A stretch of DNA of 64,000 bases. It comes from Hyphomonadaceae bacterium BL14 (GTDB lineage Bacteria; Pseudomonadota; Alphaproteobacteria; Caulobacterales; Maricaulaceae). The DNA lies in contig CP091242.1 in NCBI GenBank assembly GCA_027627705.1, positions 732,076 to 796,075 on the forward strand, written 5' to 3'. Each line of letters opens with the position of its first letter. Position 1 is the stretch's first letter. Both the position numbers and the translations under genes were made by a program. Shown piece after piece: positions 55,183 through 64,000 of the stretch. The notes beneath the pieces are model-generated. The model was not told where the DNA came from and did no database searches. It worked only from the letters and a program-made list of their open reading frames with translations.

Positions 55183-56223
55183 TTACTGCTCCGGCAGACG
55201 CCAGTGCAGGCGTTCGCCGGCGTGGAAGGGGGTGAGCTGCTGGCCGTCGGGATCGATGCGGGCCGGGACGTCCAGCCCTGTGCGCTCCAGCGTGACCGTG
55301 CCTTCATTGAGCGGCAGGCGGTAAAAACGCGGGCCGTGCTCGCCGGCGAAGGCGGACAAATGCTCAAGACAGCCCAGCTCCTCAAAGGTCTGCGCATAGC
55401 TTTCCAGCGCCACCGGGGCGGAGAAAATGCCCGCGCAGCCACAGGCGCTCTCCTTGTCGCACCGGGCATGGGGCGCAGAATCGGTGCCGAGGAAGAATTT
55501 GGGATGGCCGGTGGCGACGATGGCGCGCAGCGCTTCCTTGTGCTGGCGGCGCTTGGCCACGGGCAGGCAGTAGAGGTGGGGCCTTATGCCCCCGGCCAGC
55601 ATGTCGTTGCGGTCGATGCGCAAATGGTGGGCGGTGATGGTGGCGGCGATGTTCTCGCCCCCGGCCCGCACGAATTCGATCGAGTCGGACGTGGTGATGT
55701 GCTCCAGCACGATCCTGAGATTGGGAAACCGCTCCATGGTCGGGCCGAGAATGCGCTCGAGGAACACCCGTTCGCGATCGAAGATGTCGATGTCGGCGGT
55801 GGTCACCTCGCCATGAATGAGCAGCGGCATGCCGATCTCGCCCATGGTGGCCAGCACTGCGTCAATCTTGCGAATGTCCGTGACGCCTGATTGCGAATTG
55901 GTGGTGGCCCCGGCGGGATACAGCTTGCAGGCGGTCAGGATGCCGGCCTCGAAGCCGCGGGCAATCTCCTGCGGGTCGATGGTGTCGGTCAGATAGGCCG
56001 TCATCAGCGGCTCGAAATCACTGTCCGGCCCGGCGGCGTCACGGATGCGCTCGCGATAGGCGTCGGCGGCAGCCGCAGTCGTGATCGGCGGCACGAGATT
56101 GGGCATGACGATGGCGCGGCGGAACTGGCGTGCGGTGTAGGGCGCCACCAGCTTGAGCATCTCCCCGTCGCGCAGATGCAGGTGCCAGTCATCAGGCCGG
56201 CGGATGGTGAGGATGTCGGCCAT
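55183..56223 (-). CDS. pyrC: Dihydroorotase (class II, PyrC)
   Basis: 346 aa zinc enzyme closing carbamoyl-aspartate to dihydroorotate in pyrimidine synthesis. TIRRPDDWHLHLRDGEML carries the HxH metal pair, KLYPAGATTNSQSGV the carboxylated lysine, LLIHGEVT and LEHITTSDSI the further His ligands, and FLGTDSAPHARCDKE the catalytic Asp. Length matches E. coli PyrC. The 219-bp region upstream (56224-56442) holds its promoter and no gene. Confidence 0.96.
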   Translation of the reverse strand: MADILTIRRPDDWHLHLRDGEMLKLVAPYTARQFRRAIVMPNLVPPITTAAAADAYRERIRDAAGPDSDFEPLMTAYLTDTIDPQEIARGFEAGILTACKLYPAGATTNSQSGVTDIRKIDAVLATMGEIGMPLLIHGEVTTADIDIFDRERVFLERILGPTMERFPNLRIVLEHITTSDSIEFVRAGGENIAATITAHHLRIDRNDMLAGGIRPHLYCLPVAKRRQHKEALRAIVATGHPKFFLGTDSAPHARCDKESACGCAGIFSAPVALESYAQTFEELGCLEHLSAFAGEHGPRFYRLPLNEGTVTLERTGLDVPARIDPDGQQLTPFHAGERLHWRLPEQ

Positions 56224-56442
56224 GGCAGGCTCCGGAGGATCGCGCGGTCACAGGTCGGGCGAACAAGGTTACAAGCGCCGGTGCCTGTCAAGACGCCCGC
56301 CGCCATCGACAGGTCCCGGCGGATCGGTACAGCCCGGATCCCATGCAGCGGTCAGGATGGACGCGTTGCGCCCGCCCGCAAGGCCCCGGCAGCGCCTTGG
56401 CGTGCAGGCCTTTGCAGGACGGGCTGCCGGCGCGTTGCCGCC

Positions 56443-58275
56443 CTACCCCGCCCGGCCTAGCAGCTCTGACAGCGCCGTCAGGCGCGACTGGTCGCGGCCT
56501 TCGGCGCTGTCTGCGGCGCTGGCCAGATCGCGGGCCAGGCGCGTCATGGCGCGGGCATTGACACGGCCCTGGGCCCACTGGTCGACCGCCGCGCGGGCGC
56601 GTCCGGCCAGATCGTCTGCGAGGGCTTCAGAGCGCGCCAGCTGGTCGAGATAGGAGCGCGCCACATCGGGGTGGTCTTCCCACACGATGCGGGTCTGGGT
56701 CTGGGGATTGACCTGATCCTCGATCACCCGCTCGGCGGCGGCGATTTCGGACGGAGAGAGATGCTCGCTGGGGGCCAGGCGCAGCACGTCGAGCCCGCGG
56801 GCGATCTCGGCCCCGTAGATGCGGCCATTATACCAGTAGGCCGACCAGTATCCGGCCACCACCAGACCGTCCGGGTCCACCGGGCCGCGGTCGAAATAGG
56901 CGATCTCGACCGGATTGGCCGGATCGGTGAAGTCCATCACCGTGATACCACCCTGATACCAGGACTGCACCATGATATCGCGCCCCGGCACCGGGATGAG
57001 CGAACCGTTATGGGCAACGCAGTTCTCGGTCTCACCCTGGATGGTAGGCAGCTTGAAAAAGCTTTGCCCGTTCAGCTGGCCATCCTCCACCGTGGCGATG
57101 AGATTGGCACCCCAGGTGACCGGGTCTTCGGCGCGGCAACGCGCCGCCGTGCCACCACCCCATTCATCCGTGAAGACAACGACATCGCCGGTATTGTTGA
57201 ACGTCGCCGAGTGCCAGTAGGCCATGTCCGGATCAAACAGGTCGGACAGGCGCTGCGGGTTTTCCGGATCGGAAATGTCCAGCAGGATCCCGTTGCCGCT
57301 GCAGGCACCCGCAGCCAGATTGAGCTCGGGGTAGACCGTGATGTCGTGGCAGTGATTGGTCTGGGCGGTGCGCTGGGTGGCGACGCCGAACCGGCCGCCG
57401 CGCCACAGGCCGGCAATCTCGCCGGTGTCGCGATCAGCGAAGATGCGCGGACGGTTGACGATAGCCGCCTCTTCCGGCGCGCTGAGCGCCACGCGGATGA
57501 CATCGATGGAGTACAGCGCGGTGTCCGGGTTCTCCTCGGGCTGACCGGCCGAGCAGATGTCCAGCTCGTCACCCTCGCGCACGAAGGAGGTGCCCGAATT
57601 ATAGATGTAGAGCACGTCCGGATCGGACGGATGGGGAACCAGGGTGTGGGTGTGCGAGCCGCGGCAGGTCTGGACCGCAGCGATCTGGCGCGGGGCGTTG
57701 AAATCGGAGATGTCGAAAATCCGGATGCCGCGGAAGCGCTCCGGGTTCACATCGCCCTCTGCGCCGGACGTCCCGCAATCGAGGCGGCCGCGATTTTGCT
57801 CCACCGACACAAACAACAGATCGCCATGGATGGACACATCGCCCTGCCCGCCCGGGCAAACGACGGAGAGGGCCAGTTCCGGCGCGCCGTCACCATTGGC
57901 GTCGTAGATATTGAAGCCGTTATAATTGCCCACGATCACCCGCCCGCCGGCGAAGGCCAGATCGGTATTGGACAGGGCCAGCGGGGTGAAGGCCGGTGTG
58001 GGCGGCTCCTCGCCGCGCTCGCGAGCGGCTCGCATGGCCTCGCGCATGGCGCTGGGATAGAACAGGGCCTCGGGATCGAAAAAGCCCGGCGGCGGGGTGA
58101 TGGCGTGCTCCAGCTGCAGGTTCCAGGCTGCCTGCTCGGCATCATGCAGTCCCCCGGCCAGCGCGGTGCGCGCGTCCGGCTCGAAGGCGCGTGGCTGCTG
58201 GGCCTGGGCGCTGACGCCGGTGAACAGGACCGCCAGGGCGGCGGCGGAGGAGAGCATGGTGGAACGCAGGGTCAT
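56443..58275 (-). CDS. Secreted LVIVD/beta-propeller repeat protein
   Basis: 610 aa. Signal peptide (1-25, ending VSAQAQQ). Repeats of the LVIVD type dominate: GNYNGFNIYD, IRIFDISDFNAPRQIAAV, GILLDISDPENPQRL, ITVMDFTDPANPVEIAYF, a seven-bladed propeller pattern. A motif TNHCHDITVYPE and other His/Cys residues may bind metal. A helical C-terminal tail (about residues 510-610) follows. Function unknown. Lies 40 bp downstream of the DUF305 gene, same strand, suggesting joint expression. Confidence 0.8.
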   Translation of the reverse strand: MTLRSTMLSSAAALAVLFTGVSAQAQQPRAFEPDARTALAGGLHDAEQAAWNLQLEHAITPPPGFFDPEALFYPSAMREAMRAARERGEEPPTPAFTPLALSNTDLAFAGGRVIVGNYNGFNIYDANGDGAPELALSVVCPGGQGDVSIHGDLLFVSVEQNRGRLDCGTSGAEGDVNPERFRGIRIFDISDFNAPRQIAAVQTCRGSHTHTLVPHPSDPDVLYIYNSGTSFVREGDELDICSAGQPEENPDTALYSIDVIRVALSAPEEAAIVNRPRIFADRDTGEIAGLWRGGRFGVATQRTAQTNHCHDITVYPELNLAAGACSGNGILLDISDPENPQRLSDLFDPDMAYWHSATFNNTGDVVVFTDEWGGGTAARCRAEDPVTWGANLIATVEDGQLNGQSFFKLPTIQGETENCVAHNGSLIPVPGRDIMVQSWYQGGITVMDFTDPANPVEIAYFDRGPVDPDGLVVAGYWSAYWYNGRIYGAEIARGLDVLRLAPSEHLSPSEIAAAERVIEDQVNPQTQTRIVWEDHPDVARSYLDQLARSEALADDLAGRARAAVDQWAQGRVNARAMTRLARDLASAADSAEGRDQSRLTALSELLGRAG

Positions 58276-58315
58276 GACAGGGTCGGCTCCAAGGCTGGGA
58301 ACGGGATTTCAGGGA

Positions 58316-59098
58316 TCAGACGTCGGACAAGAGCGACTGCATGCGCAGGATTTCGGCGGACTGGTCTGAGACCACATGGGACAGGAAATCGGACAATTGC
58401 GGGTCCTGGGCGCTGCCCGGAAGGCGAACGAGATCATTCACCATGTCCAGCGCGCCCTGGTGGTGCACGATCATGCCCTCCAGAAACAGGCGGTCGAACT
58501 CCGCCCCGTCTGCAGCGGCGAGCGCGGCCATCTGGTTGGGTGACAGCATGCCGGGCATGAGCGGTGTGTCGCCAGGACCGGGCGCGGCGGGCGCAGGGGT
58601 ATGGTGACCATGATGCGCGTGCGCGCCTGCGCTGCCATGGGAGCCGTGTGCGCCATGATGCTGTTGATGGCTGGCATGGCTCTGGTGCGCGGTGTGACCG
58701 GCGTGAGGGTCATGACCAGAATGCGCCCCGCCATGGTGGCCGTGGGACAGGTGCGGATCGTCCGCTGCCTGTCCGCGCTGTTCCAGCCAGGTGCGCATCA
58801 TATCCATTTCAGTGGCCTGGTTGGAGGCAATGCGCTCGCCCAGCCGGCGCACGCCGTCATGAGCGCCGCGGGTCTCAAGCAAAGCGACCATCTCCACCGC
58901 CTGGGCGTGATGGACGATCATGTGCTGCATGAAAACGACGTCCGCCGGCACAAAACTGGACCGGCTCAGGGCCAGCGCGTCGTCCGCGGCGATCTCGCGT
59001 GAGGGCTCTCCGGGCGCGCCGGGTTGAAAAATCGGCGACGCCTCGCTGTCGGCGCACACAGCGGCAAGGCCAGCCAGAAGCAGCAGAACGCGAACCAT
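58316..59098 (-). CDS. Exported double-DUF305 protein with a His-rich linker
   Basis: 260 aa. Signal peptide (1-16). Two DUF305 (four-helix, ferritin-like) signatures: MIVHHAQAVEM in the first half and MIVHHQGALDM in the second. Between them lies a strongly His-rich stretch of about 55 residues (from HLSHGHHGG to HAHHGHHTP). DUF305 proteins such as CopM bind copper or silver in the periplasm. The ATG at 59098 has AGAGG 8 nt upstream. It precedes the LVIVD protein gene, and probably serves metal storage or tolerance. Confidence 0.85.
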   Translation of the reverse strand: MVRVLLLLAGLAAVCADSEASPIFQPGAPGEPSREIAADDALALSRSSFVPADVVFMQHMIVHHAQAVEMVALLETRGAHDGVRRLGERIASNQATEMDMMRTWLEQRGQAADDPHLSHGHHGGAHSGHDPHAGHTAHQSHASHQQHHGAHGSHGSAGAHAHHGHHTPAPAAPGPGDTPLMPGMLSPNQMAALAAADGAEFDRLFLEGMIVHHQGALDMVNDLVRLPGSAQDPQLSDFLSHVVSDQSAEILRMQSLLSDV

Positions 59099-59329
59099 TT
59101 CAGAGACCTCTTCGAACCCACGTGTAGTGAAAACCGCAACTGCATGATGGCGCAAGCGCAATCGGACGCCAACCCGTTCAAATGCCAGCGGGTGCTGAAG
59201 CGGCCCCTGCCCCGCGCCCGGTGCGCGGCACCCCGGCGTCAACTGCACCGGTTTCGCCGTTTCTCCATTGGAAAGGCGCGCTCATGCGCTACCCTATAGC
59301 GCCACTGGATAGCGACGGGAGGCTGCAGC

Positions 59330-60745
59330 ATGTTCGCGTGGACGCACTTGGCGCGGTGGATGTCAGCGCTTGCCTTCGGGCTTGGTACGGCCGCTTTGGC
59401 GGGCGCAGCCCTCACCCAGGAGCGCACGGACGGGGCTCTCATCAAGACGGCCGCGCTGACCGGCGTCATCGGTCCGGCCAATTCGGGCTATGTCAGCCGC
59501 GCGATCAGAATTGCAGACCGGGAAGGCGCGGCCCTGCTGGTCATCGAGATGGATACACCCGGCGGGCTCGATACCGCGATGCGCGACATCAACCGGGCCA
59601 TTATCGGTTCCGACGTGCCCGTCGCCGTGTTCGTGCACCCTTCAGGGGCCCGCGCCACCAGTGCCGGGGCCTATATCCTTTATGCCAGCCATATCGCCGG
59701 TATGTCGCCCGGCACGAGTGTCGGGGCTGCCACGCCCGTGCAGATGGGCGGCGGGGAAGAGACCCCTGCCCCGCCGGACGACCTGCCCGGTGCGGACGAC
59801 GAGAGCGGTGAGGGCGCAGACGGGCCGACCAGCCGGGACAGGTCTGCACCGTCCAGCGCCCAGGCCATGCGCAACAAGGTGGTCAACGATTCGGTCGCCT
59901 ATATCCGTTCTCTTGCCGAGATGCGCGGGCGCAATGCCGACTGGGCTGAAGAGGCTGTGCGCGACGGTGTCAGCGCGTCCTATTCGGAGGCGCTGGCCCT
60001 GGGTGTGGTCGAAATCGTCGCCGCCAGCCTCGACGACTTCGCCGCGCAAGCCGATGGCCGCGAGGTCACGATGAGCGGCGGAGAGACCCGGGTCCTGGCG
60101 CTGGAGGGTGCGCGCTTTGAAGCGATCGACAAGACTGTGTCGGAAGAAATTCTGGCGGTGATCACCGATCCGAATATCGCTTTCCTGCTGCTCAATCTCG
60201 GTTTTATCGGCCTTCTGGTGTCGTTCTATAACGGGCTTGAACCGGTGACCGCCATCGCGGGGGTGATCTTCATCATCGTCGGCTTCTATGCGCTCAACAC
60301 CCTGCCGGTGAACTATGCAGGCGCGGCGCTGATCATATTGGGACTGATCCTGCTGGTGGCCGAGGCGTTCCTGGCGTCATCCGGCCTGCTGGCTCTGGGC
60401 GGGCTGGCCGCCTTCGCCATCGGCTCCGTGATGCTGATGGACACCGAAGTCGAGGGCTTGCGCGTGGACTGGCGGGTCATCGCGGGAGCCACATTGGCTC
60501 TGGGAGCGGCGAGCTTCCTGCTGGTCAGCTACGGCCTCGCCGCCCAGGCGCGCAAGGTGACGACCGGCGAACAGGGCCTGATCGGCCTGACCGGGCACGT
60601 CCTGTCTTGGAACGGCGCAACCGGTTACGTCATGGTGGACGGCGAACGCTGGCGCGCCGTCTCTGCGGACGCCCTCAAGGCCGGCGACGCCATCAAGGTG
60701 GTCAGCCTTGATGGGCTGACCTTGAAGGTCAAATTGCTCAAATAG
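59330..60745 (+). CDS. NfeD-family membrane serine protease
   Basis: 471 aa. Signal/anchor, then a ClpP-like protease domain (VIEMDTPGGLDTAMRDI, PSGARATSAGAYIL with the catalytic Ser, and the Lys in MRNKVVNDSVAYI), several membrane helices (about residues 275-400: NIAFLLLNLGFIGLL, GVIFIIVGFYAL) and a C-terminal OB-fold (GLIGLTGHVLSWNGATGYV). NfeD proteases partner with slipins; the slipin gene follows 40 bp downstream. Confidence 0.9.
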   Translation: MFAWTHLARWMSALAFGLGTAALAGAALTQERTDGALIKTAALTGVIGPANSGYVSRAIRIADREGAALLVIEMDTPGGLDTAMRDINRAIIGSDVPVAVFVHPSGARATSAGAYILYASHIAGMSPGTSVGAATPVQMGGGEETPAPPDDLPGADDESGEGADGPTSRDRSAPSSAQAMRNKVVNDSVAYIRSLAEMRGRNADWAEEAVRDGVSASYSEALALGVVEIVAASLDDFAAQADGREVTMSGGETRVLALEGARFEAIDKTVSEEILAVITDPNIAFLLLNLGFIGLLVSFYNGLEPVTAIAGVIFIIVGFYALNTLPVNYAGAALIILGLILLVAEAFLASSGLLALGGLAAFAIGSVMLMDTEVEGLRVDWRVIAGATLALGAASFLLVSYGLAAQARKVTTGEQGLIGLTGHVLSWNGATGYVMVDGERWRAVSADALKAGDAIKVVSLDGLTLKVKLLK

Positions 60746-60785
60746 ACGTGTGACGCAATAGCTACCCCTGGAAGGAGACTCGGCC

Positions 60786-61559
60786 ATGGCCGAACTTGGC
60801 GTGAACATCGGTTTCTGGATTGCGACCGCGGTGATCATATTCACGATCATCTCGTCAGCCATCAAGATCCTGCGCGAGTATGAGCGCGCGGTGGTCTATA
60901 CACTCGGGCGATATACCGGCACGTCAGGTCCGGGTCTGATCCTGCTGATCCCCTTCATCCAGCAGATGGTACGCGCGGACATCCGTACCGTCGCCGAGGA
61001 CGTGCCCAGCCAGGACGTGATCAGCCAGGACAACGTGTCGGTGAAGGTCAATGCGGTGATTTACTACCGGATTGTCGACCCCGCCCGCGCGATCAACCAG
61101 GTGGAAGACTTCCGCATGGCCACCAGCCAGCTGGCCCAGACCACGCTGCGGTCGGTGCTGGGCAAGCATGATCTCGACGAGATGCTGTCCGAGCGCGACA
61201 AGTTGAATGACGACATCCAGTCAATCCTGGATTCCCAGACCGAGGCCTGGGGCATCAAGGTGGCCAATGTCGAGATCAAGCATGTCGATCTCGACCCGTC
61301 CATGATCCGCGCCATCGCCAAACAGGCCGAGGCCGAGCGCGAGCGGCGCGCCAAGATCATCTCGGCCGAGGGCGAACAGCAGGCCGCGACAAAACTGGCC
61401 GAAGCCGCCCAGATCCTGGGTGGTCAGGACGGCGCGCTGCAGCTGCGCTATCTCAGCACGCTGACCGAGATCGGGGGCGAGAACAATTCCACCATCATCT
61501 TCCCGATGCCGATTGATCTGCTGGCCCAGCTGTCCGGCTTCATCAAGGACAAAGGCTAG
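60786..61559 (+). CDS. Slipin (SPFH/stomatin-like) protein
   Basis: 257 aa. An N-terminal hydrophobic anchor (about 8-28) is followed by an SPFH domain: [55 protein letters not shown] (seen as [17 protein letters not shown]), [39 protein letters not shown] coiled-coil tail ([20 protein letters not shown]) follows. Forms oligomeric scaffolds and is a substrate of NfeD in archaea and bacteria. Strong GGAAGGAG Shine-Dalgarno. Confidence 0.93.
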   Translation: MAELGVNIGFWIATAVIIFTIISSAIKILREYERAVVYTLGRYTGTSGPGLILLIPFIQQMVRADIRTVAEDVPSQDVISQDNVSVKVNAVIYYRIVDPARAINQVEDFRMATSQLAQTTLRSVLGKHDLDEMLSERDKLNDDIQSILDSQTEAWGIKVANVEIKHVDLDPSMIRAIAKQAEAERERRAKIISAEGEQQAATKLAEAAQILGGQDGALQLRYLSTLTEIGGENNSTIIFPMPIDLLAQLSGFIKDKG

Positions 61560-61596
61560 ACGCTTAGACGTCCGAACGACCATCCGGGCAAAGAAA

Positions 61597-61626
61597 AACC
61601 CCGGCCTGCGTGTGCAGGCCGGGGTT
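61597..61626. terminator. Strong bidirectional intrinsic terminator
   Basis: A perfect 13-bp stem (61597-61609 with 61614-61626) and a 4-nt loop GTGT. It has an A-rich run before and TTCTTTCT after, so it can terminate the slipin gene on the + strand and hppA on the minus strand. Confidence 0.9.
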
Positions 61627-61649
61627 CTTTCTGGCCGTCAATCTGCGCG

Positions 61650-63824
61650 TCAGAAACGCGTTGCCAGCACCGCCAGCATCAGGAGCGCCACGATATTGGT
61701 GATCTTGATCATGGGGTTCACGGCCGGACCGGCGGTGTCCTTGTAAGGGTCACCCACCGTGTCGCCGGTCACGGCCGCCTTGTGGGCGTCAGAGCCTTTG
61801 CCGCCATGATGGCCGTCCTCGATATACTTCTTGGCATTGTCCCAGGCTCCGCCGCCCGACGTCATCGAGATGGCGACGAACAGGCCCGTAACGATCACGC
61901 CCAGCAGCATGGCACCGACCGATACGAGCGCATCGCCCTTGCCCGCTTCATTGAAGCCCAGCGCCCCGCCGCCGACAAACCAGATCACCGCGAACAGCAC
62001 GATGGGCGAGAGAACAGGGAGCATGGACGGTACGATCATTTCGCGGATTGCCGCGGTGGTCAGCATGTCCACCGCCCGGCCGTAATCGGGCTTCTCCTCG
62101 CCGCGCATGATGCCCGGCTTCTCGCGGAACTGACGGCGCACCTCCTCCACCACCGCCTGGGCGGCGCGGCCCACGGCGGTCATGGACATGCCGGCGAACA
62201 GGAAGGGCAGCAGACCCCCGAACAGCAGGCCCACCACCACGTAGGGGTTGGACAGGTCGAAGTTCAGGTTTCCGGTATCGGCGAAGAACGGATAATCGCG
62301 CGGATTGGAGGCGAAGTACTTGATGTCCTCGGTATAGGCCGCAAACAGCACCAGCGCACCCAGGCCTGCCGAGCCGATGGCATAGCCCTTGGTGACCGCC
62401 TTGGTGGTGTTGCCCACAGCGTCGAGGGCATCGGTCGTGTCGCGCACCTCGCCTTCCAGGCCCGCCATCTCGGCGATGCCGCCGGCATTGTCCGTCACCG
62501 GACCGAAGGCGTCGAGTGCGACAACCATGCCGGCCAGGGCCAGCATCGTGGTCACGGCGATGGCAATGCCGAACAGGCCCGCCAGATTGAACGTCACCAG
62601 GATGGCGATGATGATCACCAGGGCGGGCAGCGCCGTGGATTCCATCGATACCGCCAGGCCCTGGATCACGTTTGTGCCGTGGCCGGACTCCGAGGCCTTG
62701 GCTACCGAGCGCACGGGCCGGTAATTGGTGCCGGTATAATACTCGGTGATCCAGATGATCAGACCGGTCACCGCCAGGCCGACCACGCCGCACAGGAACA
62801 GCGATGCGCCGCTCATGATCAGGCCGCTGCTGGCGGTAAAGGCAGTGTCAAAGCCGATCAGAAAATGGGTCGCCAGTGCAACCCCGCCCAGAGACAGCAC
62901 CGCCGACGCGATGAAGCCTTTGTAGAGCGCGCCCATCACATTGGTGGACCCTTTGGACAGGCGTACGAAGAACGCGCCGATGATCGAGGCGATGATGCAT
63001 ACCGCGCCGATGGCCAGCGGATAGACCATCATGGCGTCGAGGCCCGCGTCACCGCGGAAGAAGATCGATGCCAGCACCATGGTGGCCACCACCGTCACCG
63101 CATAGGTCTCGAACAGGTCGGCGGCCATGCCCGCACAGTCGCCGACGTTATCGCCGACATTGTCGGCGATGGTGGCCGGATTGCGTGGATCATCCTCGGG
63201 GATGCCCGCTTCCACCTTGCCCACCATGTCGCCGCCCACGTCAGCACCCTTGGTGAAGATGCCGCCGCCCAGACGGGCGAAGATGGAGATGAGCGAAGCC
63301 CCGAAGCCCAGCGCCACAAGACCGTCAATGATGGTGCGCTGGGTGCCGGAAGCCGCGAAGCCTTCGCCCCCGGTCAGCACCAGGAAGTAGACGGTCACCG
63401 ACAACAGGGCGAGGCCGGCGACCAGCATGCCGGTCACCGCGCCCGCGCGGAAGGCCATGGACAGGCCCGCCTGAAGCGAGGTTTTGGACGCTTCGGTGGT
63501 GCGCACATTGGCACGCACCGACACCAGCATGCCGATAAAGCCTGCCGCACCCGACAAAAGTGCGCCGATCAGGAAGCCGATCGCCACGACCAGGCCCAGC
63601 AGAAGCCAGACCAGAACGAAGATCACCGCGCCCACGACGGCGATGGTGGTGTATTGCCGGCGCAGATAGGCGTTGGCGCCTTCCTGAATGGCGGCAGCGA
63701 TTTCCTGCATGCGCGCCGATCCCGGACTGGCCGCGAGGATCGAGCGCACCTGAATGATTCCGTATGCAATTGCGATCAGGCCTGACGCAACCGCCAGCCA
63801 GAGCCAAAGCTCATCCATAGCCAT
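61650..63824 (-). CDS. hppA: Membrane-bound proton-translocating pyrophosphatase
   Basis: 724 aa with about 16 hydrophobic helices. Catalytic loop [20 protein letters not shown] and [27 protein letters not shown], further acids in [11 protein letters not shown], and the C-terminal [15 protein letters not shown]. The segment [10 protein letters not shown] has Lys at the diagnostic position, indicating the potassium-independent subtype. Couples PPi hydrolysis to proton pumping. AGGGGA upstream of the ATG at 63824. In 63825-64000, the upstream region, only a short hairpin (63905-63922) was seen. Confidence 0.96.
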   Translation of the reverse strand: MAMDELWLWLAVASGLIAIAYGIIQVRSILAASPGSARMQEIAAAIQEGANAYLRRQYTTIAVVGAVIFVLVWLLLGLVVAIGFLIGALLSGAAGFIGMLVSVRANVRTTEASKTSLQAGLSMAFRAGAVTGMLVAGLALLSVTVYFLVLTGGEGFAASGTQRTIIDGLVALGFGASLISIFARLGGGIFTKGADVGGDMVGKVEAGIPEDDPRNPATIADNVGDNVGDCAGMAADLFETYAVTVVATMVLASIFFRGDAGLDAMMVYPLAIGAVCIIASIIGAFFVRLSKGSTNVMGALYKGFIASAVLSLGGVALATHFLIGFDTAFTASSGLIMSGASLFLCGVVGLAVTGLIIWITEYYTGTNYRPVRSVAKASESGHGTNVIQGLAVSMESTALPALVIIIAILVTFNLAGLFGIAIAVTTMLALAGMVVALDAFGPVTDNAGGIAEMAGLEGEVRDTTDALDAVGNTTKAVTKGYAIGSAGLGALVLFAAYTEDIKYFASNPRDYPFFADTGNLNFDLSNPYVVVGLLFGGLLPFLFAGMSMTAVGRAAQAVVEEVRRQFREKPGIMRGEEKPDYGRAVDMLTTAAIREMIVPSMLPVLSPIVLFAVIWFVGGGALGFNEAGKGDALVSVGAMLLGVIVTGLFVAISMTSGGGAWDNAKKYIEDGHHGGKGSDAHKAAVTGDTVGDPYKDTAGPAVNPMIKITNIVALLMLAVLATRF

Positions 63825-64000
63825 GTAATATCCCCTTGTACGAGGCGTTGGTTGTTATGTTGAACGCCAGCGGCACGTTGGAGATAGAATCAGTCGCGCC
63901 GTCAGGCCCTCCCCGATGGGCCGAACTATGGACCATGTCAGCGCGGACACGCAATACGAGCTTAGTCGGGGATATATAGACCTGAAAAACAGGACGTTGC

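Noticed and set aside
59143-59299. 51-codon frame upstream of the NfeD gene
   Set aside because: Arg-rich, no Shine-Dalgarno, lies in a divergent promoter region.
61782-63785. 667-codon open frame antisense to hppA
   Set aside because: His/Gln/Arg/Gly-rich, no domain; caused by the strong third-position GC of hppA.

Overview
The window is high-GC, densely packed bacterial chromosome with about 60 protein genes, one tRNA and no rRNA, prophage, insertion sequence or CRISPR array. Gene content and order point to a dimorphic or prosthecate marine alphaproteobacterium of the Maricaulales/Hyphomonadaceae type (inference). The evidence is a trpGDC-lexA block with a GTTC-N7-GTTC LexA box, an ispDF | dusB-ntrB-ntrC-ntrY-ntrX-trkA-trkH-hfq-hflX run, motB without motA beside it, and a polysaccharide locus laid out like the Caulobacter holdfast (hfs) cluster.

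Layout. 1-2.3 kb: 5' part of a cysteine synthase gene and a polyprenyl glycosylphosphotransferase (HfsE-like). 2.4-5.6 kb: lexA and trpGDC. 5.6-13.2 kb: envelope, motility, redox and regulatory genes (divergent polysaccharide deacetylase, motB, flavin reductase, a 3-hydroxyisobutyrate dehydrogenase-like enzyme, a two-component pair, a TetR regulator, a TRIC-type channel). 13.2-20 kb: secreted M14 peptidase, typA, an IPNS-like dioxygenase, a glutathione transferase. 20-22 kb: two poorly characterised genes. 22.1-32.7 kb: holdfast-type export/synthesis locus with secretin-like lipoprotein (HfsD), co-polymerase (HfsA), P-loop protein (HfsB), polymerase (HfsC), two GT2 enzymes, deacetylase (HfsH), flippase (HfsF), GNAT enzyme (HfsK-like) and a Tat-exported GH5 hydrolase. 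32.7-45.9 kb: cinA, ispDF, dusB, the Ntr regulators, Trk potassium uptake, hfq and hflX. 46-53 kb: mazG, a TonB-like protein of unknown role, an MBL hydrolase-tatD-holB-tmk-dac operon, and rlpA. 53.2-54.5 kb: tRNA-Ser(UGA) followed by a short accessory patch carrying an MqsRA toxin-antitoxin pair. 54.5-64 kb: exported pyrophosphatase, pyrC, LVIVD and DUF305 proteins, NfeD plus slipin, and a proton-pumping pyrophosphatase.

How the genes fit together. The 22-33 kb locus would make, flip, polymerise, deacetylate and export an adhesive polysaccharide through a Wzx/Wzy-type route. The initiating transferase lies about 20 kb away. The Ntr block is the nitrogen-status system, but its NtrC has lost the ATPase and sigma-54 contact motifs, so it cannot be a classical sigma-54 activator. 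Both an exported soluble pyrophosphatase and a membrane H+-pyrophosphatase are present. The most notable observations are the degenerate NtrC, the P-loop HfsB homologue without its lysine, the GH5/GNAT extension of the holdfast-like locus, the His-rich DUF305/LVIVD pair, and the MqsRA patch whose predicted promoter implies a leaderless message.
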